From an uncultured Blautia sp. (lineage in GTDB: Bacteria; Bacillota; Clostridia; Lachnospirales; Lachnospiraceae), in contig URHS01000028.1 in NCBI GenBank assembly GCA_900547685.1, forward strand, positions 1-30,585: DNA of 30,585 nt. Direction: 5' to 3'. Each line of letters opens with the position of its first letter. Positions within the stretch are counted from its first letter, which is position 1. The notes under the pieces were generated by a model that worked only from the letters and a program-made list of their open reading frames with translations, did no database searches and had not been told where the DNA came from. Positions 15,685 through 23,104 of this stretch are shown one piece after another. Position numbers and translations under genes: made by a program.

Positions 15685-16296
15685 ATGGAATTTAGAGAAT
15701 TCAGAAAAGAAGACACCCCTGCATTGGAAGGGATTATTCGCCAAACTTGGAATTATTATAGATTTGCCAGTCCCAAAACAGCCCAAAAGCTTGCCAGAGT
15801 ATTTCTAAGCAGTTGTCTTGCCAATCAAACCTTTTCTCAGGTAGCTTTGGAAAATGGAAAACCTGTGGGAATTATTCTTGGAAAAAATATTGCCGTTCAT
15901 AAATGCCCTCTTTCATACAGATGGAAACAAATTTGTTCTCTTATCTCTCTCTACCTGACAAAAGAAGGGCGAAATGCCTCCAAAATCTTTGGCAGTGTAA
16001 ATGGTATTGATAAGGAATTACTTGCCACATGCAGACCTTATCCCGCAGAGCTGGCGCTTTTTGTTATCAGTCCTGACTGCCGAGGGAAAGGCGTGGGGAA
16101 ACAATTATACCAGCGATTTCTCCAATATCTGAAGAAGGAGCATTTAGACAGCTTTTATCTCTACACCGATACCAGCTGCAACTACGGTTTTTATGAACAT
16201 CAGGGAATGGTACGAAGATGTGAAAAAGAGCATCTTTTTACGGTTAATCAGCAGCGTTCAAAAATGACATTTTTTATTTATGATTGTGAAATCTAA
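15685..16296 (+). CDS. GNAT acetyltransferase, likely target of the MerR regulator
   Basis: About 203 residues from ATG 15685 (MEFREFRKED), nine bases after AGGAAGG; upstream in-frame ATGs at 15661, 15676 and 15679 overlap or precede that ribosome site. The acetyl-CoA-binding motif A is visible as LFVISPDCRGKGVGKQLYQ (near residue 130), with the C-terminal YLYTDTSCNYGFYEHQGMVR. A long insertion between the first strands (residues about 65-120) is somewhat unusual. It is driven from a MerR-type promoter next to a drug-sensing regulator, so modification of a toxic small molecule is a reasonable inference; substrate unknown. Confidence 0.85.
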   Translation: MEFREFRKEDTPALEGIIRQTWNYYRFASPKTAQKLARVFLSSCLANQTFSQVALENGKPVGIILGKNIAVHKCPLSYRWKQICSLISLYLTKEGRNASKIFGSVNGIDKELLATCRPYPAELALFVISPDCRGKGVGKQLYQRFLQYLKKEHLDSFYLYTDTSCNYGFYEHQGMVRRCEKEHLFTVNQQRSKMTFFIYDCEI

Positions 16297-16308
16297 AAAG
16301 GTTGCCGC

Positions 16309-16340
16309 AGGAAGTCTTCCGCTAAACAGGGAGGCTTCCT
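16309..16340 (+). terminator. Hairpin after the GNAT gene
   Basis: AGGAAGTCTTCC (16309-16320) pairs over 12 positions (two G-U) with GGGAGGCTTCCT (16329-16340), loop of 8. The following sequence is ACCGAAAATT, without a clear U-run, so termination may be inefficient. It lies 12 bases after the stop at 16296. Confidence 0.55.
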
Positions 16341-16353
16341 ACCGAAAATTATT

Positions 16354-16488
16354 TTATATTAACTTATCCAACTCAAATAATAGTTTTGATTTCATTTCTT
16401 CTAATTCCTTATGAGAAGGGCGATTACTGTCATCGTACATTTTTTCCATTGGATACCACCAAACTTCATATATGCACCTCCAAATCAT
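16354..16488 (-). pseudogene. Small ORF, probably a damaged gene remnant
   Basis: A 44-codon minus-strand ORF whose last 31 residues (starting MEKMYDDSNRPSHKELEEMK) look like real protein with a charged C-terminal helix. The only good ribosome site (TGGAGGTGCA) feeds an ATG at about 16474 in another frame, which stops after 22 codons. A single-base shift just after that ATG would join ribosome site and coding frame. The same TGGAGGTGCA leader precedes the DUF4177 gene of this operon. I infer a frameshifted small gene or, less likely, a translated 31-residue peptide. Confidence 0.35.
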
Positions 16489-16516
16489 AATTTACTGCAC
16501 TACAAACTGGGATTTA

Positions 16517-16981
16517 TCACTCTGGTAATTCCATTTCATCATTCATTTTTACAAATCCATACTTTTCATACAATGGTCGCCCCATATCAGTTGCTTCTAA
16601 TGAAATAGCTGTAATGCCCTTGCTTTTAGTATCTCTAATCAGCATATCTAATGTTTTATAAGCAATTCCCAGTCTTCTATATTCAGGATTAGTATACATA
16701 TTCATGATATAAGCCTTGTTTCCACTTGGATTGTGGTAAGTCGGCATTACTTGAAAAAAACTAACACCACCAGCCCCTACAAAACGATTTTCATCAAAAA
16801 CCAAATATGCAATATGAGATCTGTCACAAAGAGCTTTTTGATAATAATTATAAGATTGTCTTTCAACTTCACTCATATCAGTATCAGCAGAAAGTTTATT
16901 AGCTGCTCTTAATACCTCTATTCTTGTTTCTGTCAATATATCTATATCTTCAAGCGTTGCTCTCTTATATGTTAAATTCAT
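16517..16981 (-). CDS. GNAT acetyltransferase
   Basis: 154 residues, a single compact GNAT domain. Strand pairs AYLVFDENRFVGAGGVSFF and AYIMNMYTNPEYRRLGIAYKTLDMLI carry motif A with RRLGIA as the acetyl-CoA pyrophosphate loop (Q/RxxGxA form). The C-terminus LEATDMGRPLYEKYGF is typical of amino-group N-acetyltransferases. Substrate not known. ATG is preceded by GGGAG. It follows the DUF4177 gene by 27 bases in a minus-strand operon of small genes. It is not closely similar to the GNAT at 15685-16296. Confidence 0.9.
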   Translation of the reverse strand: MNLTYKRATLEDIDILTETRIEVLRAANKLSADTDMSEVERQSYNYYQKALCDRSHIAYLVFDENRFVGAGGVSFFQVMPTYHNPSGNKAYIMNMYTNPEYRRLGIAYKTLDMLIRDTKSKGITAISLEATDMGRPLYEKYGFVKMNDEMELPE

Positions 16982-17008
16982 ATCTTGTTCTCTCCCACAA
17001 CTTCTAAT

Positions 17009-17209
17009 TTATACTTCTCTTTCAAAAATAATTTGATAATAAACAGGAGTATTAACCCCTGATTTCTCGTTGATTGGCGTAACAATTTGTTTCAATCGCC
17101 AGCCGCATTCTGCTTCTGAAATTATTACTTTTTTACATTCTTCAAATGTAATGCCTGTTAAACCCATTTGTTTCTTTACTTCAACAAATTTGTATTCATA
17201 TTTTTTCAT
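17009..17209 (-). CDS. DUF4177 family small protein
   Basis: 66 residues from ATG 17209, nine bases after GGAGG; a TTG six codons upstream overlaps the ribosome site and is rejected. The start MKKYEYKFVEV and the central ECGWRLKQIVTP match the DUF4177 pattern (strand, helix, GWRL, strand). The family is small, cytosolic and without known function. It lies between a 56-residue membrane protein gene and a GNAT gene on the same strand. Confidence 0.8.
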   Translation of the reverse strand: MKKYEYKFVEVKKQMGLTGITFEECKKVIISEAECGWRLKQIVTPINEKSGVNTPVYYQIIFEREV

Positions 17210-17255
17210 AACCTTGCACCTCCACAATTTCCTCTTTTCTTGTTACCGGATGCTA

Positions 17256-17426
17256 TCAGTTCAAAACAGAAAGAACCGCAGATATCATACAAATAATAAT
17301 TACACCACCACAAAATACTAATATAACTTTCTTTAGTTTTTTATTCCCGTTAAACATCTTATCTATATCTTCTGAAAACAGTGCTACAATAACCCCCACA
17401 ATGACTGGAGCTAAATATTTCCACAT
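17256..17426 (-). CDS. 56-residue two-helix membrane protein
   Basis: ATG at 17426 with AGAAGGTG seven to eight bases upstream; TGA at 17256-17258. The protein has two hydrophobic segments, residues 5-17 (LAPVIVGVIVALF) and 34-55 (VILVFCGGVIIICMISAVLS), joined by a charged loop (SEDIDKMFNGNKKLKK). A promoter lies about 50 bases upstream, so this is the first gene of the operon leading to DUF4177 and GNAT. It is too short for usual gene finders. Family not recognised; small holin-, toxin- or regulator-like roles are all possible and undetermined. Confidence 0.7.
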   Translation of the reverse strand: MWKYLAPVIVGVIVALFSEDIDKMFNGNKKLKKVILVFCGGVIIICMISAVLSVLN

Positions 17427-17474
17427 CGTATTTCACCTTCTTACGACTTCTAAATTTGTCTATTATTATTTTTT

Positions 17475-17503
17475 AGTATACCATAAGAAAATTGAATAGT
17501 CAT
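17475..17503 (-). promoter_or_regulatory. Promoter of the small-protein/GNAT operon
   Basis: Minus strand: ATGACT (17503-17498), a 17-nt spacer and TATACT (17480-17475) with a TG one base ahead, an extended -10 element. About 50 bases upstream of the 56-residue gene. The rest of the gap to 17655 holds only AT-rich sequence and the nitroreductase promoter. Confidence 0.65.
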
Positions 17504-17654
17504 TATTTTTCTGTTATCTGTCAGAATATTTTTTCATCTTTGCCTTACCGTTCTTCTTGCCATCGTAGTAAATTAGTAATAAATTTCTAAAATAGATTTA
17601 TTTCCTTTCCAAAAAGCTTTATAATAGGATAGAAAACAGAAAGGAGTTTTAAAT

Positions 17655-18164
17655 ATGAATACATCAGAAGTTATTCGCGCGCGCAGAAGCATTCGAAAAT
17701 ACAAAGAAAATTTCGTAATTCCTCAAAAAGATATTGAAACCATGTTAGAAGCTGCCATGATGGCTCCAAGTGCCTGCAATACAAGACCTTGGGAATTTGT
17801 GGTTGTAGAAAATCCTAAAATCAAAGAACAAATTATCGAAATCAGTTCTCATACCTCTATGCTCCAAACTGCAAGTCTCGCCATTGTGGTATGTGGAAGA
17901 CCTGATTTACAGGAAACTATCTGCAGCGCTTTCTGGCCGCAAGATTGTGGTGCAGCTATTGAGAATCTACTCCTCCAAGCAACGGATTTAGGATATGGCG
18001 CCTGTTGGTGTGGTTTTTATCCGGTAATGGAACGTGTGGAAAAACTACAAAAGCTGCTTCAGGTTTCCAGTATCCCTTTGGCTGTGGTTGCTGTAGGAAA
18101 ACCAGACCAAAATCCCGACGCACGAGGATTTTTTGACCCATCCAGGGTTACTTATTTAAAATAA
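17655..18164 (+). CDS. Nitroreductase family flavoprotein
   Basis: 169 residues, short form of the FMN-dependent nitroreductase fold. The FMN-binding RRSIRKY (about 11-17) and APSACNTRPWEFVVV (about 37-51) are typical, with a C-terminal VGKPDQNP arginine/proline region. CGAAIENLLLQATDLGYGACWCG is the conserved second helix and strand. Enzymes of this group use NAD(P)H to reduce nitro compounds, quinones or flavins; the true substrate is unknown. AAAGGAG before ATG; TATAAT at 17620-17625 with only a weak -35. It is separated by 27 bases from the NTPase gene and may be co-transcribed with the transporter. Confidence 0.92.
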   Translation: MNTSEVIRARRSIRKYKENFVIPQKDIETMLEAAMMAPSACNTRPWEFVVVENPKIKEQIIEISSHTSMLQTASLAIVVCGRPDLQETICSAFWPQDCGAAIENLLLQATDLGYGACWCGFYPVMERVEKLQKLLQVSSIPLAVVAVGKPDQNPDARGFFDPSRVTYLK

Positions 18165-18191
18165 GAGAAATGATAAAGGCAGGTATTTGAC

Positions 18192-18782
18192 ATGAGTCAT
18201 TTTTTTCTTACAGGAGCTTCCGGTATTGGAAAGTCTACTCTTCTTAAAGAAGTTTTAAAGGATATAAAGATACCTGTATCCGGATTTTTCACTCAAAGAC
18301 AGGTTCTTCCCGACTATACTACCGGAGGTTTTTGCCTTCTTCCCTGGAACAGCAACATTCCCCTTACTGCTCCTTACAAAGCAGAGAAATCAGATTTATT
18401 CATCAAAAAATCTGATACAGGCTGGAAAAAAGATTTAAGTGTTTTTCAAACTACTGCAATTACATTATTACACGAAAATACACCTTTAAAATGTCTGGAT
18501 GAAATTGGAGGAACGGAGTTTCTTGTTCCGGAATTTTCCAATGTGCTTTACGCTTTGTTGAAAAGTAATGTCTGCTGCGTAGGTGTAATAAAGAGTCCAC
18601 AAAATCTGACTTCTATGATGACACGAGTAGAGATGAAAACACAGGAAGCTATAAAGCTTCATAAACTGCATAAAGATATGATAGAACAATTTCACAGTTC
18701 TATTGTGGAATTAACTGCATTTAATCGGGAAGAAGTAAAACTTGCCTTAAAAAACTTTTTAGAAACTGAGGTTCATGAATGA
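18192..18782 (+). CDS. THEP1-like nucleoside triphosphatase
   Basis: 196 residues. The P-loop GASGIGKSTLL (about 8-18) is followed by SGFFTQRQV and GGFCLL, the GFyT pattern of the NTPase_1/THEP1 family. The Walker B-like LDEIGGTEFLVPEF (about 102-115) has the usual DEIG in place of DExx. THEP1 proteins hydrolyse NTPs and resemble the MobB fold; their cellular role is open. The gene overlaps the ABC permease start by four bases (ATGA), tying it to the importer. Whether it serves cofactor or metal handling is inference only. Confidence 0.85.
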   Translation: MSHFFLTGASGIGKSTLLKEVLKDIKIPVSGFFTQRQVLPDYTTGGFCLLPWNSNIPLTAPYKAEKSDLFIKKSDTGWKKDLSVFQTTAITLLHENTPLKCLDEIGGTEFLVPEFSNVLYALLKSNVCCVGVIKSPQNLTSMMTRVEMKTQEAIKLHKLHKDMIEQFHSSIVELTAFNREEVKLALKNFLETEVHE

Positions 18783-19789
18783 AAAAGAAAAATCAAAAGC
18801 ATTGGCTTCCAGGGCTGATTCTACTATTTCTTATTTGCTTTTTTTCTTCTTTTCTTCTGGGACGATATCCCATTTCCCCTGTGGAATTGGTAAAAATTCT
18901 ATTTTCTAAAATTTTTCCGATTTCACCTACATGGGATCCTCAATTAGAAACTGTTCTGTTTCAGATACGACTTCCAAGAGTGTTTATGGCAGCACTAATA
19001 GGAGGAGGATTATCCTGTGCCGGTGCTGTATATCAGGGTATTTTTCAAAATCCACTGGTTTCTCCCGATGTATTGGGTGTTTCCTCAGGAACGGGATTTG
19101 GTGCTGCTTTAGGACTTCTATTAGGCTTCAGTTATCAGGCAGTTTCAGCCAGCGCACTTTTTTTTGGACTCTTGGCTGTCTTTGTTGTTTATTTAATTAG
19201 CAGAAAAGTAAAAAGCAGCCCTACCCTCGCACTGGTACTGGCAGGCATTTTAATAAGCTCTCTGTTCTCATCTTCCATCTCTTTGGTAAAATTGGTAGCT
19301 GATACAGATAATGTTCTGCCCGTTATTACTTACTGGCTTATGGGAAGTCTTGCCTCCATTCGCACAGACGATGTTCTCTTTGCGGCACCTCTGATTATAC
19401 TGGGGCTTGTTCCCCTTTATCTTTTTCGGTGGCAGATGAACATTGCAACTTTAGGTGATGATGAGGCAAAATGTATAGGAATTCCTATTCAAAAAGTTCG
19501 TTTTCTCGTTATTTTTTGTGCTACACTGATTACAGCAGCAGCTGTATCCGTAAGTGGAATGATTGGCTGGATTGGATTGATTATCCCCCATCTCGGAAGA
19601 ATTTTAGTGGGAAATGATTATCGTAAGCTTTTCCCTGCATCCTTCCTGTTGGGCAGCAGTTTTCTTGTAGTAACCGATAACTGTGCAAGACTTTTATCTA
19701 CCAATGAAATTCCTATTGGAATTTTAACTGCTTTTATTGGCGTTCCTATTTTTTTATATCTGATTTTGAAGAAAGAAAGTAATTTTTAA
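18779..19789 (+). CDS. FecCD/BtuC-family ABC importer permease
   Basis: 336 residues with about ten hydrophobic helices, the layout of iron-siderophore, haem and cobalamin permeases. Marks include RLPRVFMAALIGGGLSCAGAVYQ (starting near residue 64), NPLVSPDVLGVSSGTGFGA and the C-terminal GWIGLIIPHLGR loop that contacts the ATPase. It forms the membrane channel with the ATP-binding protein that follows 11 bases later. The start overlaps the NTPase stop. The substrate cannot be read from sequence; iron chelates are the commonest, molybdate-type class II systems are possible. Confidence 0.93.
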   Translation: MKKKNQKHWLPGLILLFLICFFSSFLLGRYPISPVELVKILFSKIFPISPTWDPQLETVLFQIRLPRVFMAALIGGGLSCAGAVYQGIFQNPLVSPDVLGVSSGTGFGAALGLLLGFSYQAVSASALFFGLLAVFVVYLISRKVKSSPTLALVLAGILISSLFSSSISLVKLVADTDNVLPVITYWLMGSLASIRTDDVLFAAPLIILGLVPLYLFRWQMNIATLGDDEAKCIGIPIQKVRFLVIFCATLITAAAVSVSGMIGWIGLIIPHLGRILVGNDYRKLFPASFLLGSSFLVVTDNCARLLSTNEIPIGILTAFIGVPIFLYLILKKESNF

Positions 19790-19800
19790 GAGGTGATAAT

Positions 19801-20571
19801 TTGAATTTATCCGTACATTCCCTGTATTTTTCCTACGATACAGCGCCCTTATTAAGGGATATTCATTTTTCTCTTGATACAGGAAGCTTTGTGTGTGTAT
19901 TAGGAAAAAACGGTGCAGGGAAAAGCACCTTGTTTCAATGTATTTTAAATCTGCAGAAAAATTATACAGGGCGGATTTCTCTTGACGGGCAAGACGTGAA
20001 AATTTTTAAAGAAAAAGAACTGGCAAAATTCATTGCCTATATTCCTCAAATACATAAACAAAGCTTTGCTTTTTCTGTATTTGATACGGTTCTCATGGGA
20101 ACTACTGCCAGCCTTTCTCCTTTTTCCACACCAAAGGAAACACAAAAAGAAACCGCAATGGAAGCTCTCCGACTTATGGGGATAGAAAAATATGCTTTCC
20201 GCTCTTTTTCTCATTTAAGCGGCGGAGAACAACAAATGGTTTTGATTGCCAGAGCCCTGGCTCAAAAAGCCCCCATTCTTATTATGGACGAACCATGCTC
20301 AAATCTGGACTATGGAAATCAAATCCGTCTTTTAAAAAAATTAAAACAACTGTCTGCCCTCGGATATCTTGTTCTGCTTTCCACTCATAATCCGGAACAT
20401 GCTTTTCTTTTTGCAGACAAAGTGCTTGTTTTACATAATGGAAATACTATGGCACTGGGAAAACCACAGGAAGTGCTTACTGCTTCCCTATTAGAAGAAA
20501 TATACAATATCCCCATACAACTTTATACCTCTTCTGATATTCCGCAACCTGTGTGCATTCCCAAAATTTAA
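19801..20571 (+). CDS. FepC/FhuC-type ABC importer ATPase
   Basis: 256 residues starting with TTG at 19801, seven bases after GAGGTG; no ATG fits the conserved N-terminus. Walker A GKNGAGKST (35-43), Q-loop in AYIPQIHKQ, signature LSGGEQQM (about 139-146) and Walker B ILIMDEP (about 160-166) with the switch histidine in STHNPEH are all present. It powers the FecCD-type permease encoded just upstream. The operon order is NTPase, permease, ATPase, substrate-binding lipoprotein. Confidence 0.95.
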   Translation: MNLSVHSLYFSYDTAPLLRDIHFSLDTGSFVCVLGKNGAGKSTLFQCILNLQKNYTGRISLDGQDVKIFKEKELAKFIAYIPQIHKQSFAFSVFDTVLMGTTASLSPFSTPKETQKETAMEALRLMGIEKYAFRSFSHLSGGEQQMVLIARALAQKAPILIMDEPCSNLDYGNQIRLLKKLKQLSALGYLVLLSTHNPEHAFLFADKVLVLHNGNTMALGKPQEVLTASLLEEIYNIPIQLYTSSDIPQPVCIPKI

Positions 20572-20603
20572 TTTTTTTATTTATTTTACTTATGGAGGAT
20601 TTT

Positions 20604-21698
20604 ATGAAAAAGAAACTATTTACTATTTTATTATCTGTATCACTACTTTTTAGCTTTACCGGCTGTTCAAAAGAAGAACCTGCAAAAGAGCCTGTGAAAG
20701 AAACTCAGACACAAGAAAATACAGAACCTGAAACAGAAGAAACTCGCACTTTTACAGACTCTGTCGGAAGAACTGTAACTATTCCAAAGGAATTGAAAAA
20801 AATTGCACCTTCCGGTCCTGTGGCTCAGTTAGTGTTATATACTGCTGCACCGGATTTACTCTGCGGGCTTGCCAGAGAATTCCCAAAAACAGCAGAAGGC
20901 TATATTGATGACAGCTATTATTCTCTTCCTGTTTTCGGTCAGTTCTATGGTAAAAATGCCAATCTAAATATGGAAGCACTTTTAGAAGCGGCACCGGAGC
21001 TTATCATTGATATCGGACAAGCAAAAGAAAATATCAATGAAGAATTAGATGCTTTAAGTGAACAGCTTGGTATTCCTGTTGTCTTTATTGAAGCAACTCT
21101 GCCTACCATGGAAAGCGCCTATACACAGCTGGGAGAATTAACCGGAAATACAAAAGAATGTGAAGAACTTGCAAAATATTGTAAAAACCTTTTAGAAGAT
21201 ACTTCTCAAAAAGCGGCATCCATATCAGAAGATGAGAAAAAGACTATTTACCTGGCTTCCGGAAGTGATGGCTTAAATACCAATGCCTCTGGTTCTATTC
21301 ATGGAGATATCGTAGATCAAATCGGTGCAGTGAATGCTGCAAGAGTTGACGCAGCCTCTACAGGCGGTGGAAGTGAAGTTTCCTTAGAACAGATTTTCCT
21401 TTGGAATCCGGATATTGTTTTAGCAGACACCAAAGAACTTTATGAAAAGCTTTTAAATGATCCCGCATGGCAAGATTTAGAAGCTGTAAAGAATAAACAG
21501 GTTTATCAAATTCCTGATATTCCATACAGCTATATCAACAATCCTCCTTCTGTCAATCGTTTTATCGGTATTCCTTGGCTTGGAAATATTGTTTATCCGG
21601 AAGTTTACACCGAAGATATTCGAAAAGAAGTAACTAAATTTTATGAACTCTTTTATCATATTGAATTAACAGAAGAACAGCTTGACGAAATTCTTTAA
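20604..21698 (+). CDS. ABC importer substrate-binding lipoprotein (FecB/BtuF-like)
   Basis: 364 residues from ATG 20604 with TGGAGG eight bases upstream. Signal peptide MKKKLFTILLSVSLLFSF and lipobox FTGC (lipidated C21) are followed by a Glu/Lys/Thr-rich linker (about 22-45). Two Rossmann-like lobes follow, joined by a long helix (TrroA/FecB fold). TFTDSVGRTVTIPKELKKIA opens the mature domain as in ferric-chelate binders. The C-terminal PPSVNRFIGIPWLGNIVYPE is typical of a subgroup annotated as iron, haem or molybdate binding; substrate not assignable. The stop overlaps the convergent nth stop by three bases. Confidence 0.92.
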   Translation: MKKKLFTILLSVSLLFSFTGCSKEEPAKEPVKETQTQENTEPETEETRTFTDSVGRTVTIPKELKKIAPSGPVAQLVLYTAAPDLLCGLAREFPKTAEGYIDDSYYSLPVFGQFYGKNANLNMEALLEAAPELIIDIGQAKENINEELDALSEQLGIPVVFIEATLPTMESAYTQLGELTGNTKECEELAKYCKNLLEDTSQKAASISEDEKKTIYLASGSDGLNTNASGSIHGDIVDQIGAVNAARVDAASTGGGSEVSLEQIFLWNPDIVLADTKELYEKLLNDPAWQDLEAVKNKQVYQIPDIPYSYINNPPSVNRFIGIPWLGNIVYPEVYTEDIRKEVTKFYELFYHIELTEEQLDEIL

Positions 21699-22330
21699 AT
21701 TCCGTTTTTCTCACAGATATCTGCCAGACAGCATCTTTCACAATGAGGTGTTGTTCTGGCAGTACATATTTCCCGTCCATGATATACAAGACGATGACAA
21801 AAGTCACTTCCCTCTTGGGGAGGAATAATTTTCCATAATTCCATCTCTACCTTTTTCGGTTCTTTGATATTTTCTACCAGACCAATACGATTTACAAGAC
21901 GAATACAGTGGGTATCTGTAACAATAGCAGGCTTTCCGAATACATCACCCATAATCAAATTTGCACTTTTTCTTCCTACTCCCGGAAGCTTTAAAAGAGC
22001 CTGAAAATCATCCGGTACTTTTCCCTGATATTCATCCTTTAACATCTTCATACAAGCACAAATATCTCTTGCCTTGCTTTTTCCCAAACCACAGGGACGC
22101 ACAATTTCTTCTACTTCTTCTACGGATGCTTCTGCCAGAGCATTTATATCCGGATATTTTGCATATAAATCCTCCACTACTACATTTACTCTTGCATCCG
22201 TACACTGTGCAGCTAAACGCACACTTACCAGTAATTTCCACGCATCATCATAATCCAGAGTACACCCTGCATCCGGATATTCTTCCTTCAAACGGGCAAT
22301 GACTTCCAACGCTTTTTCCTGCTTTGTCAT
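21695..22330 (-). CDS. nth: Endonuclease III
   Basis: 211 residues. It is a DNA glycosylase/AP lyase for oxidised pyrimidines. The helix-hairpin-helix LLKLPGVGRKSANLIM carries the catalytic lysine, and VTDTHCIRL the catalytic aspartate. The C-terminal [4Fe-4S] motif CTARTTPHCERCCLADIC has cysteine spacing X7-X2-X5, one longer than the X6-X2-X5 of E. coli. It follows larB by 12 bases with AAGGAG before ATG. Repair of oxidised bases fits the oxidative-stress genes elsewhere in the window, although transcription is with larB. Confidence 0.95.
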   Translation of the reverse strand: MTKQEKALEVIARLKEEYPDAGCTLDYDDAWKLLVSVRLAAQCTDARVNVVVEDLYAKYPDINALAEASVEEVEEIVRPCGLGKSKARDICACMKMLKDEYQGKVPDDFQALLKLPGVGRKSANLIMGDVFGKPAIVTDTHCIRLVNRIGLVENIKEPKKVEMELWKIIPPQEGSDFCHRLVYHGREICTARTTPHCERCCLADICEKNGI

Positions 22331-22342
22331 TTTTCCTTCTCC

Positions 22343-23104
22343 TTAGTTCTTTTTACTATCCAAATGGTTAATCATACTGGCTAAATATCCAGCGCCAAAA
22401 CCATTATCAATATTTACTACACTAATACCGCTGGCGCAGGAGTTTAACATAGACAAAAGTGCAGACAAACCTCCAAAATTTGCCCCATATCCCACACTGG
22501 TAGGTACTGCAATTACAGGACAATCTGCCATACCTCCAATAACACTTGCCAATGCTCCTTCCATACCTGCAATGGCTACAATCACACGAGCACTCATAAT
22601 CTCCTCTACATGATCCATAAGGCGATGCATTCCTGCCACCCCCACATCATAGAGACGTACAACTTCGTTTCCATATATTTCTGCTGTAAGAGCCGCCTCC
22701 TCAGCCACGGGCATATCACTGGTTCCTCCTGTGGCAATGACAATTTTCCCAGCACCATCCGGTACCGGAATTTCTCCAATTCTTCCAGTCCGTGACATTT
22801 CATCATATTCTAAATCTAAATATTGTTTCACATAATCAGCAGCTTCTTGGCTCATTCTGGTAATCAGCACTGTTTTTTCCTGCTCTTTTAACATTGCCTG
22901 TGCAATTTTTAAAATCTGTTCCTTTGTCTTTCCGGCACCATAAATCACCTCTGCCATTCCCTGACGAATACCTCTGTGTGTATCCAATTTTGCAAATCCC
23001 ATATCTTTATATGGCTCTGTTTTAATCTGAAGCAAAGCTTCCTCTGGTTTTACTCCTCCGGCTGCCACCTGTTCCAAAAGCGTCTGCAACTGTTTTTTAT
23101 CCAT
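22343..23104 (-). CDS. larB: Nickel-pincer cofactor biosynthesis protein LarB
   Basis: 253 residues, usual LarB length. LarB carboxylates and hydrolyses nicotinate adenine dinucleotide to start nickel-pincer nucleotide synthesis, the cofactor of lactate racemase and other 2-hydroxyacid racemases/epimerases. The AIR-carboxylase (PurE-like) core is seen in IATGGTSDMPVAEEAALTAE, VAIAGMEGALASVIGG, PTSVGYGANFGGLSALLSM and the C-terminal NIDNGFGAGYLASMI. The start overlaps the upstream rhodanese/PP-loop gene by eight bases. LarC and LarE are not in the window, so either they are elsewhere or the fusion protein upstream plays the sulfur-transfer part. Confidence 0.93.
   Translation of the reverse strand: MDKKQLQTLLEQVAAGGVKPEEALLQIKTEPYKDMGFAKLDTHRGIRQGMAEVIYGAGKTKEQILKIAQAMLKEQEKTVLITRMSQEAADYVKQYLDLEYDEMSRTGRIGEIPVPDGAGKIVIATGGTSDMPVAEEAALTAEIYGNEVVRLYDVGVAGMHRLMDHVEEIMSARVIVAIAGMEGALASVIGGMADCPVIAVPTSVGYGANFGGLSALLSMLNSCASGISVVNIDNGFGAGYLASMINHLDSKKN

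Noticed and set aside
18165..18191. Cobalamin riboswitch or Fur box before the importer operon
   Set aside because: The gap is 27 bases and contains no Fur-like repeat or room for a riboswitch.
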